This document shows, piece after piece, positions 40,606 to 48,764 of a DNA stretch of 64,000 nt. Location: contig NZ_JAFLRG010000002.1 of the NCBI RefSeq assembly GCF_017315725.1, forward strand, positions 1,054,001-1,118,000, read 5' to 3'. This DNA comes from Trinickia acidisoli (lineage in GTDB: Bacteria; Pseudomonadota; Gammaproteobacteria; Burkholderiales; Burkholderiaceae). Position 1 is the first letter of the stretch, and each line of letters begins with the position of its first letter. The translations under genes and the position numbers were made by a program. Under the pieces are notes generated by a model. The model searched no databases, was not told where the DNA came from, and saw only the letters and a list, made by a program, of their open reading frames with translations.

Positions 40606-41232
40606 ATGTCGAAGTCAGCCGCCGAAGTCGTACCGCATTGCGGACACGTGAGCGATATCATGCGCCAAGCACTGCTCAACCACCTACCTGCCACCGTCTG
40701 GCTCACCGGCTTGAGCGGCGCCGGCAAATCGACACTCGCTTATGCGCTCGAAGCGCATCTCATCGGCGAGCACCACGCATGCTGCGTGCTAGACGGCGAT
40801 AACCTCCGGCACGGCATCAACGCCGATCTTGGGTTTACGCAGGCCGAGCGCCGCGAAAACATGCGCCGCGTTGCGCAGGTCGCGCGCTTGATGAACGATG
40901 CGGGACTGATCGTCATCGCCGCCCTCGTTTCGCCGTTCGACGCCGACCGTGCACTGGCTCGCGAGATCGTCGGGAGCGATCGCTTCTTGCAAGTGCACGT
41001 TGCCACGCCGCTCGCCTGTTGCGAAGCGCGCGACGCCAAGGGCTTCTATCGTCGCGCCCGAAACGGCGACATGCGCGGTTTCACCGGCATCGATTCCCCT
41101 TATGAAACACCGGCCGATCCGGCGATCGTGCTCGACACGAGCTGGATGAGCGTCAGCCTTTGCATCGGTCGGCTCGCGCGGCTGCTCGAACCGTTCGGCG
41201 TGGCGTCGTCCGTTTCCGCGCGCGCCGCGTGA
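40606..41232 (+). CDS. cysC: Adenylylsulfate (APS) kinase
   Basis: 208 aa from ATG 40606, with GAGGAA eight bases upstream. It is a full-length APS kinase: P-loop TGLSGAGKST (residues 34-43), LDGDNLRHGINADLGF (62-77), the substrate lid region ENMRRVAQVARLMNDAG and EARDAKGFYRRARNGDMRGFTGIDSPYETP. It phosphorylates adenosine 5'-phosphosulfate with ATP to give PAPS, the universal sulfate donor. No ATP sulfurylase (cysDN) or other cysteine-biosynthesis gene is nearby. Instead it leads a PIP-box-driven run with two propeller proteins, a Ser-rich protein and a lytic transglycosylase. This argues for PAPS supply to a T3SS- or host-linked sulfation step rather than for assimilation. The enzyme identity is secure; the role is inferred. 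Confidence 0.95.
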   Translation: MSKSAAEVVPHCGHVSDIMRQALLNHLPATVWLTGLSGAGKSTLAYALEAHLIGEHHACCVLDGDNLRHGINADLGFTQAERRENMRRVAQVARLMNDAGLIVIAALVSPFDADRALAREIVGSDRFLQVHVATPLACCEARDAKGFYRRARNGDMRGFTGIDSPYETPADPAIVLDTSWMSVSLCIGRLARLLEPFGVASSVSARAA

Positions 41233-41286
41233 ACCGAATTTTTCGATGACTTATTTAGGATTACTAACTTTTTCGGCGAAACGAAC

Positions 41287-42720
41287 GTGTCCCAACTGCT
41301 CATCAGCTTTTGCTTCACGAGCCCGCCCGGCCATGCGCTCGCAAAGCTCGACGTCGATTCCGAACGGCTCGAATGGATCGATCTCGCCCACCCGGACTTC
41401 CTGATCGACGGGGCCATGGGCATCAGCCGCTATCGAGACGGCTACGTCGTCGTCTTTCATGCAACGCGCGACGCTCGGCCAGTCAACTGCATCGGCGAAT
41501 TCGACGGCATGCTCTCGCTCAAGCGGCTAGCGCCTTTGCCATCGGTGCACGACGGGCATTCGGTCATCGAGCACGACGGCGCGCTACTCGTCGTCAGCAG
41601 CGGCACGAACCAAGTGATACGCGTCGATTGGCCCGATGGTGCCGCCCCGCGCGAGCGCGTGTTCTTCGAAATCGATCCGGGCGACGACACGCTACACATG
41701 AATTCGCTGCAAACGTTCGACGGCAAGCTTTTCCTATCGATGTTCGGCAATCGCGGCAGCTCGTCGTGGCGCGATGCCGCGAACGGTCGCGTCGTTCGCC
41801 TAGACGACGGTGTCACAGTCGCCGAAGGATTGCACCATCCGCATGGCCTGTTCGTCGACGACGGCTCATTGCTGTGTCTTGCTTCAGCCACCGGCGACAT
41901 CCGCCGCGTCGGCGGCGCGGCCCGCGGTGCCAGCGCCAAGCTCGAAGGCTACTTGCGCGGCATCGCATCGGATGCGCGCTTCGTTTATGTCGGCACGAGC
42001 CGTCTACGAAACCGGAGCAAGAGCACGGGCAAGAAGCAGGGTGTGCCACTCGTCGAAACCGGCGTGGGCTGCGGGCTGCATCTCGTCGACAAAGCGGCAG
42101 GTACGTCGCGATGGCTCGACTTGAGCCCGTTCGCCTCGGAGATCTACGACGTCTTTCCGCTACCCGAGGGCACGCCGATCGAAGGAACGCGCGAAGCCGC
42201 CATGCTGTCGCGGCTACGCGCCCTGAACGCGCACACGCCGATCTTGATGGTGCAAGCAACACAAGCGGAGCAGTACTTCCATGAGTTCAACGGCGTCATC
42301 GGCGAATTGATTGCGGAACGCGACTTCGATACTGCCGCGACGCTACTCGAGCGGCTCATGTGCGGCCCGCTGCGCACACGGCTCGATTGGCACGCCGATT
42401 ACGCACTGTGCCTGCTGCACAGGGGCGACATGATCGGCGCGATGCAGCATTACGCGAAGGCGCTCGGCGAAAATCATCCGCGCCTGACCGAGATCCAAAG
42501 CCTCGCGCTCGCCAGCCTGCAAAGCGGCAACCGCGACGATGCGATTCACCAATTGCGCAAGTCTCTGGCCATCATGAAGCGGCAATCGCGCAAGCTGAAG
42601 CAGCGTCGCACGGGTGCGCGGCCACCCCACAACGGCCGCGGCTCACGTGCCGCGGGACGCCGCGCAAACAACGCGACGGCGAACGTGGGCGCCGCGCCGC
42701 CACAAGGAATGCGCACCTGA
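41287..42720 (+). CDS. Beta-propeller-like protein with C-terminal TPR-like region (DUF4915/TIGR03032-type), copy 1
   Basis: 477 aa from GTG 41287. This start is supported by the paralogue downstream, which begins at the same point (MSRLLISF versus MSQLLISF). Residues 1-300 show repeated propeller-like blades: GISRYRDGYVVVFHA, GHSVIEHDGALLVVSSGTNQVIRV, TLHMNSLQTFDGKLFLSMFGNRG, HHPHGLFVDDGSLLCLAS. Residues about 335-430 are helical and TPR-like (ATLLERLMCG, LLHRGDMIGAMQHYAKALGE), and the tail is basic and Arg/Gly/Ala-rich. The layout resembles DUF4915/TIGR03032 proteins, which are often found near TPR and sulfotransferase genes; from memory only. No signal peptide. It lies 54 bp after cysC in the PIP-driven run. 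Function unknown. Confidence 0.7.
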   Translation: MSQLLISFCFTSPPGHALAKLDVDSERLEWIDLAHPDFLIDGAMGISRYRDGYVVVFHATRDARPVNCIGEFDGMLSLKRLAPLPSVHDGHSVIEHDGALLVVSSGTNQVIRVDWPDGAAPRERVFFEIDPGDDTLHMNSLQTFDGKLFLSMFGNRGSSSWRDAANGRVVRLDDGVTVAEGLHHPHGLFVDDGSLLCLASATGDIRRVGGAARGASAKLEGYLRGIASDARFVYVGTSRLRNRSKSTGKKQGVPLVETGVGCGLHLVDKAAGTSRWLDLSPFASEIYDVFPLPEGTPIEGTREAAMLSRLRALNAHTPILMVQATQAEQYFHEFNGVIGELIAERDFDTAATLLERLMCGPLRTRLDWHADYALCLLHRGDMIGAMQHYAKALGENHPRLTEIQSLALASLQSGNRDDAIHQLRKSLAIMKRQSRKLKQRRTGARPPHNGRGSRAAGRRANNATANVGAAPPQGMRT

Positions 42721-42829
42721 CGCGCAATGGGCAATGCGCGGCGCGTTCGAGCAAGGTGATCGCACGAACGGCACGATCTTGAAGCGATGTCCGCCGCACG
42801 TCGTTTCTTCAACCTGAAGGAGAAGCAGC

Positions 42830-43285
42830 ATGAGCGTGAAGGTCACAAGTGGGTCATCGCCGAGCAGCGTGCCGTCGACGAGCAGCACGTCGTCCCCGAG
42901 CAGTACGTCATCGACAAGCAGTACGTCGTCGACGAGCAGCACGTCATCGGCAAGCAGTCCGTCGTCGGCAAGCAGTCCGTCGTCGGCAAGCAGCCCATCG
43001 TCGGCAAGCAGCCCATCGTCGACAAACAGCCCATCGTCGACAAACAGCCCATCGTCGACAAACAGCCCATCGTCGACAAACAGCCCGCCGCCGAAAAACA
43101 AAGCTTCATCGCCAAGCAGCACGCCGTCGACCAGCAGAGCTTCATCGCCGAGCAGCGCGTCCAGCGACAGCAAAACGAGTCCTTCGAAAGATCAGAGCCA
43201 TATGGATATGCAACTGATCGAAAAGCTCATCCAAATGATCGAAGAGTTGCTGCAACAGATGCAAGGCTCACCTTCCGCCGGCTAG
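42830..43285 (+). CDS. Ser-rich hexapeptide-repeat protein with amphipathic C-terminal helix
   Basis: 151 aa from ATG 42830, with a strong AAGGAG site nine bases upstream. Residues about 10-120 are almost only Ser, Pro, Thr, Ala and Asn, arranged in six-residue units (SSPSSA, then SPSSTN). The last 27 residues form a Met/Gln/Glu/Leu amphipathic helix, MDMQLIEKLIQMIEELLQQMQ. No cysteine, no signal peptide. Cys-free, low-complexity proteins with a short helix encoded in hrp clusters are often secreted harpins or harpin-like helpers; this one is Ser- rather than Gly-rich. The many Ser/Thr sites could also be modified. It lies between the two propeller genes in the PIP-driven operon. Not recognised as a known family. 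The ribosome site and unbroken frame make it a real gene. Confidence 0.7.
   Translation: MSVKVTSGSSPSSVPSTSSTSSPSSTSSTSSTSSTSSTSSASSPSSASSPSSASSPSSASSPSSTNSPSSTNSPSSTNSPSSTNSPPPKNKASSPSSTPSTSRASSPSSASSDSKTSPSKDQSHMDMQLIEKLIQMIEELLQQMQGSPSAG
42880..43095 (+). repeat. 18-bp-period tandem repeats inside the Ser-rich gene
   Basis: Units of the type TCGTCGGCAAGCAGTCCG (about 42950-43010) and TCGTCGACAAACAGCCCA (about 43015-43085) repeat head to tail with few changes. Because 18 is a multiple of three, copy-number changes would keep the frame. The same periodicity keeps other frames open by chance. Confidence 0.85.
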
Positions 43286-43373
43286 TCTCGACGCCACCCG
43301 TACAACGCGCCGACGCAACGGACGGTCCGCAGTTCATGCACATCGACCCTTCCGACCACACAATCAGACCGTC

Positions 43374-44948
43374 ATGAGCCGCCTTCTCATCAGCTTCCGC
43401 GTCTCCAGCCCCCCGGGCCACGCCCTCGCGCAATTTAACACCGACACCGAAGCGTTCGATTGGATCGATGTCGGCGACCCTGTCTTGAAGATTTACGGGG
43501 CGATGGGCATTTGCCGTCACAACACCCGTTATTTCGTCGTGTTCCAAGCTCGCCGCGAAGGCAAGCATCTTTCCTGTCTCGGCGAACTCGACGCAAAGCT
43601 GCGCCTCACGCGATTGGCTGCGCTGCGCCGAGTCAAGGACGGGCATTCAATCGTCGCGCACGACAATGCGCTGCTGATCGTCAGCAGCGGCACGAACCAA
43701 GTGATTCGGGTCGTCTGGCCGCAAGGCGGCGAGCCGAAAGAAAGCGTCTTCTTCGAAATCGCCCCGGGCGCCGATACGTTGCACATGAATGCGCTGCAGG
43801 CATACCACGGCAAGCTCTATCTGTCGATGTTCGGCCCGCGCGGCGACGGCCTATGGCGCGACGCGTCGGACGGGCGCGTCATTCGCCTCGACGACGGAGC
43901 GGTCGTCACGCAAGGTCTCTATCATCCGCATGCGCTGTTCGTCGACAATGACGCGCTGCTATGCGTGAGCTCGATGAAGAGCCGCATTTATCGCGTGGAC
44001 GGCGATGGAAGTGGCCGTGCCGAAGACGAGCCGACCGCATTGCCGGCGCTCGACGGCTACTTGCGCGGCGCCGCGACCGACGATCGGTACATCTATGTCG
44101 GCACGAGCACGGGACGCACGCGCAGCCGCGCCACCGGAGCGATCGTCGGCATGCCCGCGTTTGCGAAAGGGGTCGACTGCGGCGTTCATGTACTCGACAA
44201 ATCGACCAACACCGCGCGCTGGCTCGATTTGAGCCCGTTCGCTTCGGAAATCTACGACATGATCGCGCTCGAGCCCACGGTGCCGATGCGCGGCGATCGA
44301 ACGACGGCCATGCAGGAGCGGCTACGAGCGCTGAACGCGCACACGCCCGAACTGCGGCATCACTCGAGCCAAGCCGACCAATACTGCCGCGAATTCAACG
44401 GCGTCATTCGCGAGCTCATCGATACGCGACGCGATTACGCGACGGCGTCGCGCATCCTGAAGCGTCTGCTCGCACGCGCCGGCAGACCGCGGCCTCAATG
44501 GCAATTCGATTACGCCACCTGTCTACTTGAAACGGGCAACGCACAAGGCGCGCTCGAACACTATCGCCGCGCATCACAGCAAGGGTACCCGCGCGCAAGC
44601 ATGCGCGATGCGATGGCACGCGCGCTTGCCGCCGCCGGCGTGGACGACGAGACGGCCCACGTTGAACTACAAGCCGATGAAGCGCAGGCGCATGCCGATT
44701 ACGCTTCGCAGATGCAATCGAACACGATACTGCGGGCTGCCGCAACGCCAGCTCGCGCTCAGCCCGCTCCGGTGTCCGCGCCTGCCGACGCGCTCGCGCA
44801 CGAGCCGGTGGACGCAACGTCCGATCCACGCGCACGGGCGGAAGCGACGCTCGCGCGCCTGCGCGAAAAAGCCGGGCGAACGAGCAGCCGAAGCGCAGTT
44901 GCAACGCTGGCTGATACGACATCCGGCGCAACGCCGCATGCGAGTTGA
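43374..44948 (+). CDS. Beta-propeller-like protein with C-terminal TPR-like region, copy 2
   Basis: 524 aa from ATG 43374. It is a paralogue of the protein at 41287 along its first 450 residues: LLISFRVSSPPGHALAQF, GHSIVAHDNALLIVSSGTNQVIRVVWPQG, TLHMNALQAYHGKLYLSMFGPRG, LDGYLRGAATDDRYIYVGTSTGRTRSRATG, WLDLSPFASEIYDM. The helical repeat region (SRILKRLLAR, CLLETGNAQGALEHYRRASQQGYP) is followed by an Ala/Pro-rich tail with a charged helix (ARAEATLARLREKAG). The pair flanks the Ser-rich gene symmetrically, implying that they act on or with it, perhaps as a heterodimer. No signal peptide. Catalytic residues are not evident; role unknown. Confidence 0.7.
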   Translation: MSRLLISFRVSSPPGHALAQFNTDTEAFDWIDVGDPVLKIYGAMGICRHNTRYFVVFQARREGKHLSCLGELDAKLRLTRLAALRRVKDGHSIVAHDNALLIVSSGTNQVIRVVWPQGGEPKESVFFEIAPGADTLHMNALQAYHGKLYLSMFGPRGDGLWRDASDGRVIRLDDGAVVTQGLYHPHALFVDNDALLCVSSMKSRIYRVDGDGSGRAEDEPTALPALDGYLRGAATDDRYIYVGTSTGRTRSRATGAIVGMPAFAKGVDCGVHVLDKSTNTARWLDLSPFASEIYDMIALEPTVPMRGDRTTAMQERLRALNAHTPELRHHSSQADQYCREFNGVIRELIDTRRDYATASRILKRLLARAGRPRPQWQFDYATCLLETGNAQGALEHYRRASQQGYPRASMRDAMARALAAAGVDDETAHVELQADEAQAHADYASQMQSNTILRAAATPARAQPAPVSAPADALAHEPVDATSDPRARAEATLARLREKAGRTSSRSAVATLADTTSGATPHAS

Positions 44949-44983
44949 ATCCACGATAACCAGTGACCCGAAAGGAAGCGATC

Positions 44984-45946
44984 ATGACCATTGAACAACC
45001 AGGGCTCACGTTGGACATTCCCGAGTCCTTTTCTCCCACGCAAGAACTCGATTCCGGCTACGGGTCGAGTGATGGCGATCATTTCGACAGTTCGTCGCTG
45101 AACGAGATGGAACACGAGCTCCAGCATGATGACAAACAGATCGACAAGTCGATCGAAAAAATGCTTGCGTTCGAGGAGAACGAAATCGCGCAGTTGACGG
45201 GCAACGCCCCTTCGTCAGGGTCCGGCACCGGTATGCCCGGCGGCAAAGGGAAAGGACACGGTCACGCTCAAGGACACCAGAGCGTGCCGCAAGGCGCACA
45301 CGGCTTCGGTACGAGCCATAGCCGCGATATGCCGACATCCGATTCGGGAACGCCGACCTGGGGCAGTACCGAGGGTTCTCCAAAGAACGATCACGGGAAG
45401 GTCACCAAGTCCTCGCCGAGCAGCAGTAGTAGCAGCAGCACGTCCGGCACGCCGCTCGTCAAAGGACAATACACTTCGTCCGATCTCGGCACGCTGCCGC
45501 CTGCGTTGCAGCCGTATCGCGCCGACATTCTCAACGCCGCCAACAAATCGGGCGTCCCGCCTAACGTGCTTGCCGCGCAGATTTATCAGGAATCGCGCGG
45601 CCAAGTCAACGCAGGCTCGACGAATCAGGCCACGGGGCTGACCGATGCGGGATTGATGCAAGTCGATCCGGCGACGTTCCAATCGTTGCGCCAGGAGCAT
45701 CCCGACCTCGGTTCGGATCTCAGCGATCCGGCGACGAACATCCTCGCCGGCGCTTACTACGACGAGGACATGTACAAGCAATTCGGCAGCATCCCCCTGA
45801 TGCTGCGCGCGTACAACTCGGGACCCGACGGCGTCGACAAGAGCAACCCGAACGCGATTCCGGCCGGCGTCGGCGATCCGAACTACGTGACGCTCGTCAT
45901 GCAGTACGCCAACGACATTCAAGTGGGGAAGGCGCTGCCTGCCTGA
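44984..45946 (+). CDS. T3SS-associated lytic transglycosylase with low-complexity N-terminal leader
   Basis: 320 aa. ATG 44984 has GAAAGGAAG upstream; a GTG at 44963 is less likely. Residues 1-165 are disordered: an acidic part (SFSPTQELDSGYGSSDGDHFD), a helix (ELQHDDKQIDKSIEKMLAF) and a Gly/His/Ser-rich linker. Residues about 175-310 are an SLT (lysozyme-like) domain with the catalytic Glu in QIYQESRG (E203), then TDAGLMQVDPATFQ and RAYNSGPDGV. It should cut peptidoglycan to let the T3SS cross the wall, as Hpa2/HpaH do in Xanthomonas. It has no Sec signal, so export is probably through the T3SS itself, which fits the secretion-signal-like leader. It is the last gene of the PIP-driven run and is followed by a strong terminator. 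Confidence 0.88.
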   Translation: MTIEQPGLTLDIPESFSPTQELDSGYGSSDGDHFDSSSLNEMEHELQHDDKQIDKSIEKMLAFEENEIAQLTGNAPSSGSGTGMPGGKGKGHGHAQGHQSVPQGAHGFGTSHSRDMPTSDSGTPTWGSTEGSPKNDHGKVTKSSPSSSSSSSTSGTPLVKGQYTSSDLGTLPPALQPYRADILNAANKSGVPPNVLAAQIYQESRGQVNAGSTNQATGLTDAGLMQVDPATFQSLRQEHPDLGSDLSDPATNILAGAYYDEDMYKQFGSIPLMLRAYNSGPDGVDKSNPNAIPAGVGDPNYVTLVMQYANDIQVGKALPA

Positions 45947-45971
45947 GCCTCGATTCGAGCGACTGGAAAGG

Positions 45972-46012
45972 CTGCGGCGCACCTCGATCGAGGTGCGCCG
46001 CAGTTTCTTTTT
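45972..46012 (+). terminator. Rho-independent terminator after the lytic transglycosylase gene
   Basis: A perfect 32-nt palindrome, 45972-46003 (arms CTGCGGCGCACCTCG...), is followed by TTTCTTTTT, 26 bp past the stop codon. It also separates this transcript from the convergent hrcT end, although there is no T-run on that side. Confidence 0.95.
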
Positions 46013-46038
46013 GTGGCTTCTTTTTGAGCGTTTCCAAA

Positions 46039-46842
46039 CTATTTCTTTACACCGAGCAACGCGCGCATTTGCGCCGAAATATCGGTCAACGCCAATTGAC
46101 TATGGACTTGATTGATGACGACGCCAATCAGCACCGCCACGAGCAGCACGGCCAGCGCGCCTTTGATCGCATGCGCGAGCGAATTGATGTCGATTTTCTG
46201 CGCCGCCTTGCCGACGATGCCGAAGCCGAGATCGACGAGCACGAGAATCATCACGATCGGCGCCATCAGCTTGGCGATCGTCTGCATCATCGAATCGGTT
46301 TCATGCATCGTGAACGATTCGAGGATGTTGCCTGCAATCGGCGTGACGCTCGCGAGCGGCCACCAGCGATACGACTCGTAGATCGCCGACAGCAGAAACG
46401 ACATGCCGCCGAGCAGCCAGAATGCGGCGACCACGCATTGCAGCAGCAGCGTCGACGTCAGCGTCGTTTGCTGCCCGCTCGTCGGATTCGTCAGTTGCAC
46501 GTTGTTGTAGCCGGCTACGTCGTCGATATATTGACCGACGCTCTCGGCCGTCCAAAAGATCGTGGAGGCTGCGAATCCGATCACGAGCCCGATCACCGCT
46601 TCCTTCACCGCCACTTCGACGAGGAAAAAGCCGTGTAGCTGAGGCATCAGCGCCTGCTGTCCATAGGCAACGACGCTGCTCCACAGCAGTGCGAGCCCAT
46701 TGCGGACGGGGCCTTGGATCAGGCTCTGATCGGTCGGCGGCAGCACGATCATGACGGTCAATAGCCGCACGCTGCACAGGCCGAACAAAATCGCGAGCTG
46801 ATCGAGCGACGTGCCGATATGCTGCAAGCTCAAATCGCTCAT
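46039..46842 (-). CDS. hrcT: T3SS export-apparatus protein SctT/HrcT
   Basis: 267 aa of the FliR/SpaR/YscT family, with about six hydrophobic segments (LDQLAILFGLCSVRLLTVMIVLPP, FLVEVAVKEAVIGLVIGFAAS, TLLLQCVVAAFWLLGGMSFLLS, MAPIVMILVLVDLGFGIVGKAAQKIDINSLAHAIKGALAVLLVAVLIG). The DLGFGIVGKAAQKI block is a family signature. It forms part of the inner-membrane export gate with SctR, SctS, SctU and SctV. The start ATG 46842 overlaps the hrpB7 stop (ATGA). It is the last gene of the leftward hrpB-type operon. In Xanthomonas hrcC follows here; in this genome it does not. Confidence 0.95.
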   Translation of the reverse strand: MSDLSLQHIGTSLDQLAILFGLCSVRLLTVMIVLPPTDQSLIQGPVRNGLALLWSSVVAYGQQALMPQLHGFFLVEVAVKEAVIGLVIGFAASTIFWTAESVGQYIDDVAGYNNVQLTNPTSGQQTTLTSTLLLQCVVAAFWLLGGMSFLLSAIYESYRWWPLASVTPIAGNILESFTMHETDSMMQTIAKLMAPIVMILVLVDLGFGIVGKAAQKIDINSLAHAIKGALAVLLVAVLIGVVINQVHSQLALTDISAQMRALLGVKK

Positions 46843-47387
46843 CTCGTCCTCGCATTGCCGGCCGCTTCGGCATGGCTCTGCGCCTCTTGCGCCCGGCGCT
46901 TGCGCAGTGCGCGCGCGGCCATGCTTTCTTCGACCTCTTCGTCCTGCGCATCCTCGACGGCCTGCTCCGCCACGCGCTTGAGTTCGGCGATACGGCGTTC
47001 ATAGACGTCGATCTGGCCTTCGTTGCGCAGGATCTGCCGGCGCGTCTCGATCATTTCGGACTCCTTTTTTTGCGTCGCCTTCTGCGCTTTCGTCCATTCG
47101 CCCTGCGCGGCCACGTGACGTTCGGCAACGACGCCGCGATACTCGCCGCAGTGAGTCAACAGCGGAATGCTGAGCGGCACTCGGCTCGACAGCATCTGCG
47201 TCAATCGCCTATCGTATTCGGCGAGTTGAGCCGCTTCGGCGTTCACCGCGGCTTTCGCCTGTGCCTCCTGCTGCGCAAGCGTTGCATGCGCCGCGCGCTG
47301 CCCCGCCAACGTTTCGCGCAGCGCTTCGTCGAGCCGCCGCCGGCGCTCGAGCATGACGTGAAGTGCAGCGACGCGTCTGTCTTTCAT
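46839..47387 (-). CDS. hrpB7: T3SS stalk protein HrpB7 (SctO-like)
   Basis: 182 aa from ATG 47387; a TTG at 47402 directly after hrcN is an alternative. It is almost wholly alpha-helical coiled coil with dense Arg/Glu/Gln (LHVMLERRRRLDEALRETLAGQRAAHATLAQQEAQAKAA, ETRRQILRNEGQIDVYERRIAELKRVAEQAVEDAQDEEVEE), as in SctO/FliJ stalks. These stalks connect the ATPase to the export gate. The position between hrcN and hrcT is the HrpB7 position in Xanthomonas and Ralstonia. Sequence conservation in this family is low; the assignment rests on structure and position. Confidence 0.85.
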   Translation of the reverse strand: MKDRRVAALHVMLERRRRLDEALRETLAGQRAAHATLAQQEAQAKAAVNAEAAQLAEYDRRLTQMLSSRVPLSIPLLTHCGEYRGVVAERHVAAQGEWTKAQKATQKKESEMIETRRQILRNEGQIDVYERRIAELKRVAEQAVEDAQDEEVEESMAARALRKRRAQEAQSHAEAAGNARTR

Positions 47388-47402
47388 TGCACGCTCATCC
47401 AA

Positions 47403-48764
47403 TCAACCGCGCAGTTGCGCGAGCATGCCGAGCGTCGCGGACGGCTCCACGAATTCGTCGGTCCGCTGATTGAGGAACGCGCGAATGGCCTCCATCTTGG
47501 CGATCGCCTCGTCGGCCAGCGGATCGCTGCCCTCCTTGTATTCGCCTACTTGCAACAGCGTCTCGATCTCCTTGTATTTGGCCATCAGACGCCGCACGTG
47601 CCCCGCGCGGTCCATGTGTTCGCGCGAGGTCACCTGCGGCATCACGCGCGATAGGCTGCCAAGCACGTCGATCGCCGGATACTGATTGCGCGCGGCAATC
47701 TCGCGCGACAAGATCATGTGTCCATCGAGAATCCCGCGCACCTCTTCCGCGATCGGATCGCCGCCCGATTCGTCCTCGGCGAGCACCGTGTACAACGCCG
47801 TGATCGAGCCGCGCGACGATAGACCGGCGCGTTCGAGCAAACGCGGCAACTCGGCGAAGATCGATGGCGGAAACCCGCGACGCGTCGGCGGCTCGCCAGC
47901 CGCGAGGCCGATCTCGCGCTGCGCACGCGCGAAGCGTGTCAGCGAATCCATCATCAACAAGACGCTCATGCCGCGATCTCGGAAATATTCAGCCACCGCG
48001 GTCGCCACATAGGCGGCCTTCGCACGCTCGATCGACGAGCGATCGGAAGTGGCGCAAACGACGACCGAGCGCGCCATGCCGTCCGGGCCGAGAATCTGCT
48101 CGACGAACTCGCGCACTTCGCGGCCCCGTTCGCCGATGAGTGCGATGACGTTGATGTCGCAACGCGCGCCGCGCGCGAACATCCCCATCAACGTACTTTT
48201 GCCGACGCCTGCCGGCGCGAAAATGCCCATACGTTGGCCCTCGCCGAGCGTCATGAGGCCGTCCACGATACGCACCCCCGTCGGCAAGCTCTTATCGAGT
48301 AGCGGACGGCTCATCGGACTTGGGGGATCGGCGAAGATGGGGCGATATTCATCGCAAACGATCGGCCCCGCTTCATCGATCGGCAGTCCTAAGCTATCGA
48401 TGACGCGACCCAACAACCCATCGCCGACCGGAACCGAGAGCGGTCGCTTCAAACCGACGACTTGCGTTTCGCGCGAGATATCGCCGAGCCGCCCGAATGG
48501 GGAAAGAATCGCGACGTCGCGCGAGAAGCCGACGACTTCCGCGTTTTGCAGCAATTCGCCCGTCGGGGCGCGCAACTCGCACAGTTCGCCGAGCCGCACG
48601 TCCAGGCCCGTCACGCGCACGAGCGTGCCGATCACCTCGAGTACCTTGCCGCGCGTTTCGAGCCGCGGGCGCGCGCGCAGTTCACGTTCGATCGCGCAAG
48701 CCAAGCCATGCAAACCTTCGATTGCCTCCGACGAAGGCGAGGCGCTCGCGTAGGTATCGGTCAT
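47403..48764 (-). CDS. hrcN: T3SS ATPase SctN/HrcN
   Basis: 453 aa, FliI/YscN-type ATPase. The Walker A is APAGVGKST (residues 183-191), preceded by GEGQRMGIF; IALIGERGREVREF and the Walker B strand MSVLLMMDSLTRFARAQREIGLAAGEPPTRRGFPPS follow. All are hallmark ATPase motifs. The N-terminal beta barrel includes GTLVRVTGLDVRLGELC. It forms the cytoplasmic hexamer that strips chaperones and unfolds substrates. The start ATG 48764 overlaps the hrcL stop by 4 bp. Confidence 0.97.
   Translation of the reverse strand: MTDTYASASPSSEAIEGLHGLACAIERELRARPRLETRGKVLEVIGTLVRVTGLDVRLGELCELRAPTGELLQNAEVVGFSRDVAILSPFGRLGDISRETQVVGLKRPLSVPVGDGLLGRVIDSLGLPIDEAGPIVCDEYRPIFADPPSPMSRPLLDKSLPTGVRIVDGLMTLGEGQRMGIFAPAGVGKSTLMGMFARGARCDINVIALIGERGREVREFVEQILGPDGMARSVVVCATSDRSSIERAKAAYVATAVAEYFRDRGMSVLLMMDSLTRFARAQREIGLAAGEPPTRRGFPPSIFAELPRLLERAGLSSRGSITALYTVLAEDESGGDPIAEEVRGILDGHMILSREIAARNQYPAIDVLGSLSRVMPQVTSREHMDRAGHVRRLMAKYKEIETLLQVGEYKEGSDPLADEAIAKMEAIRAFLNQRTDEFVEPSATLGMLAQLRG

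Noticed and set aside
42880..43095. CRISPR-like repeated pattern
   Set aside because: The units are contiguous 18-mers without unique spacers, in frame within a coding sequence, and there are no cas genes.
42787..43377. 196-codon alternative frame through the Ser-rich gene (Val/Lys/Gln-rich translation)
   Set aside because: The 18-bp repeats keep every frame open. Only the frame starting at 42830 has a strong ribosome site and a sensible, non-repetitive C-terminal helix.
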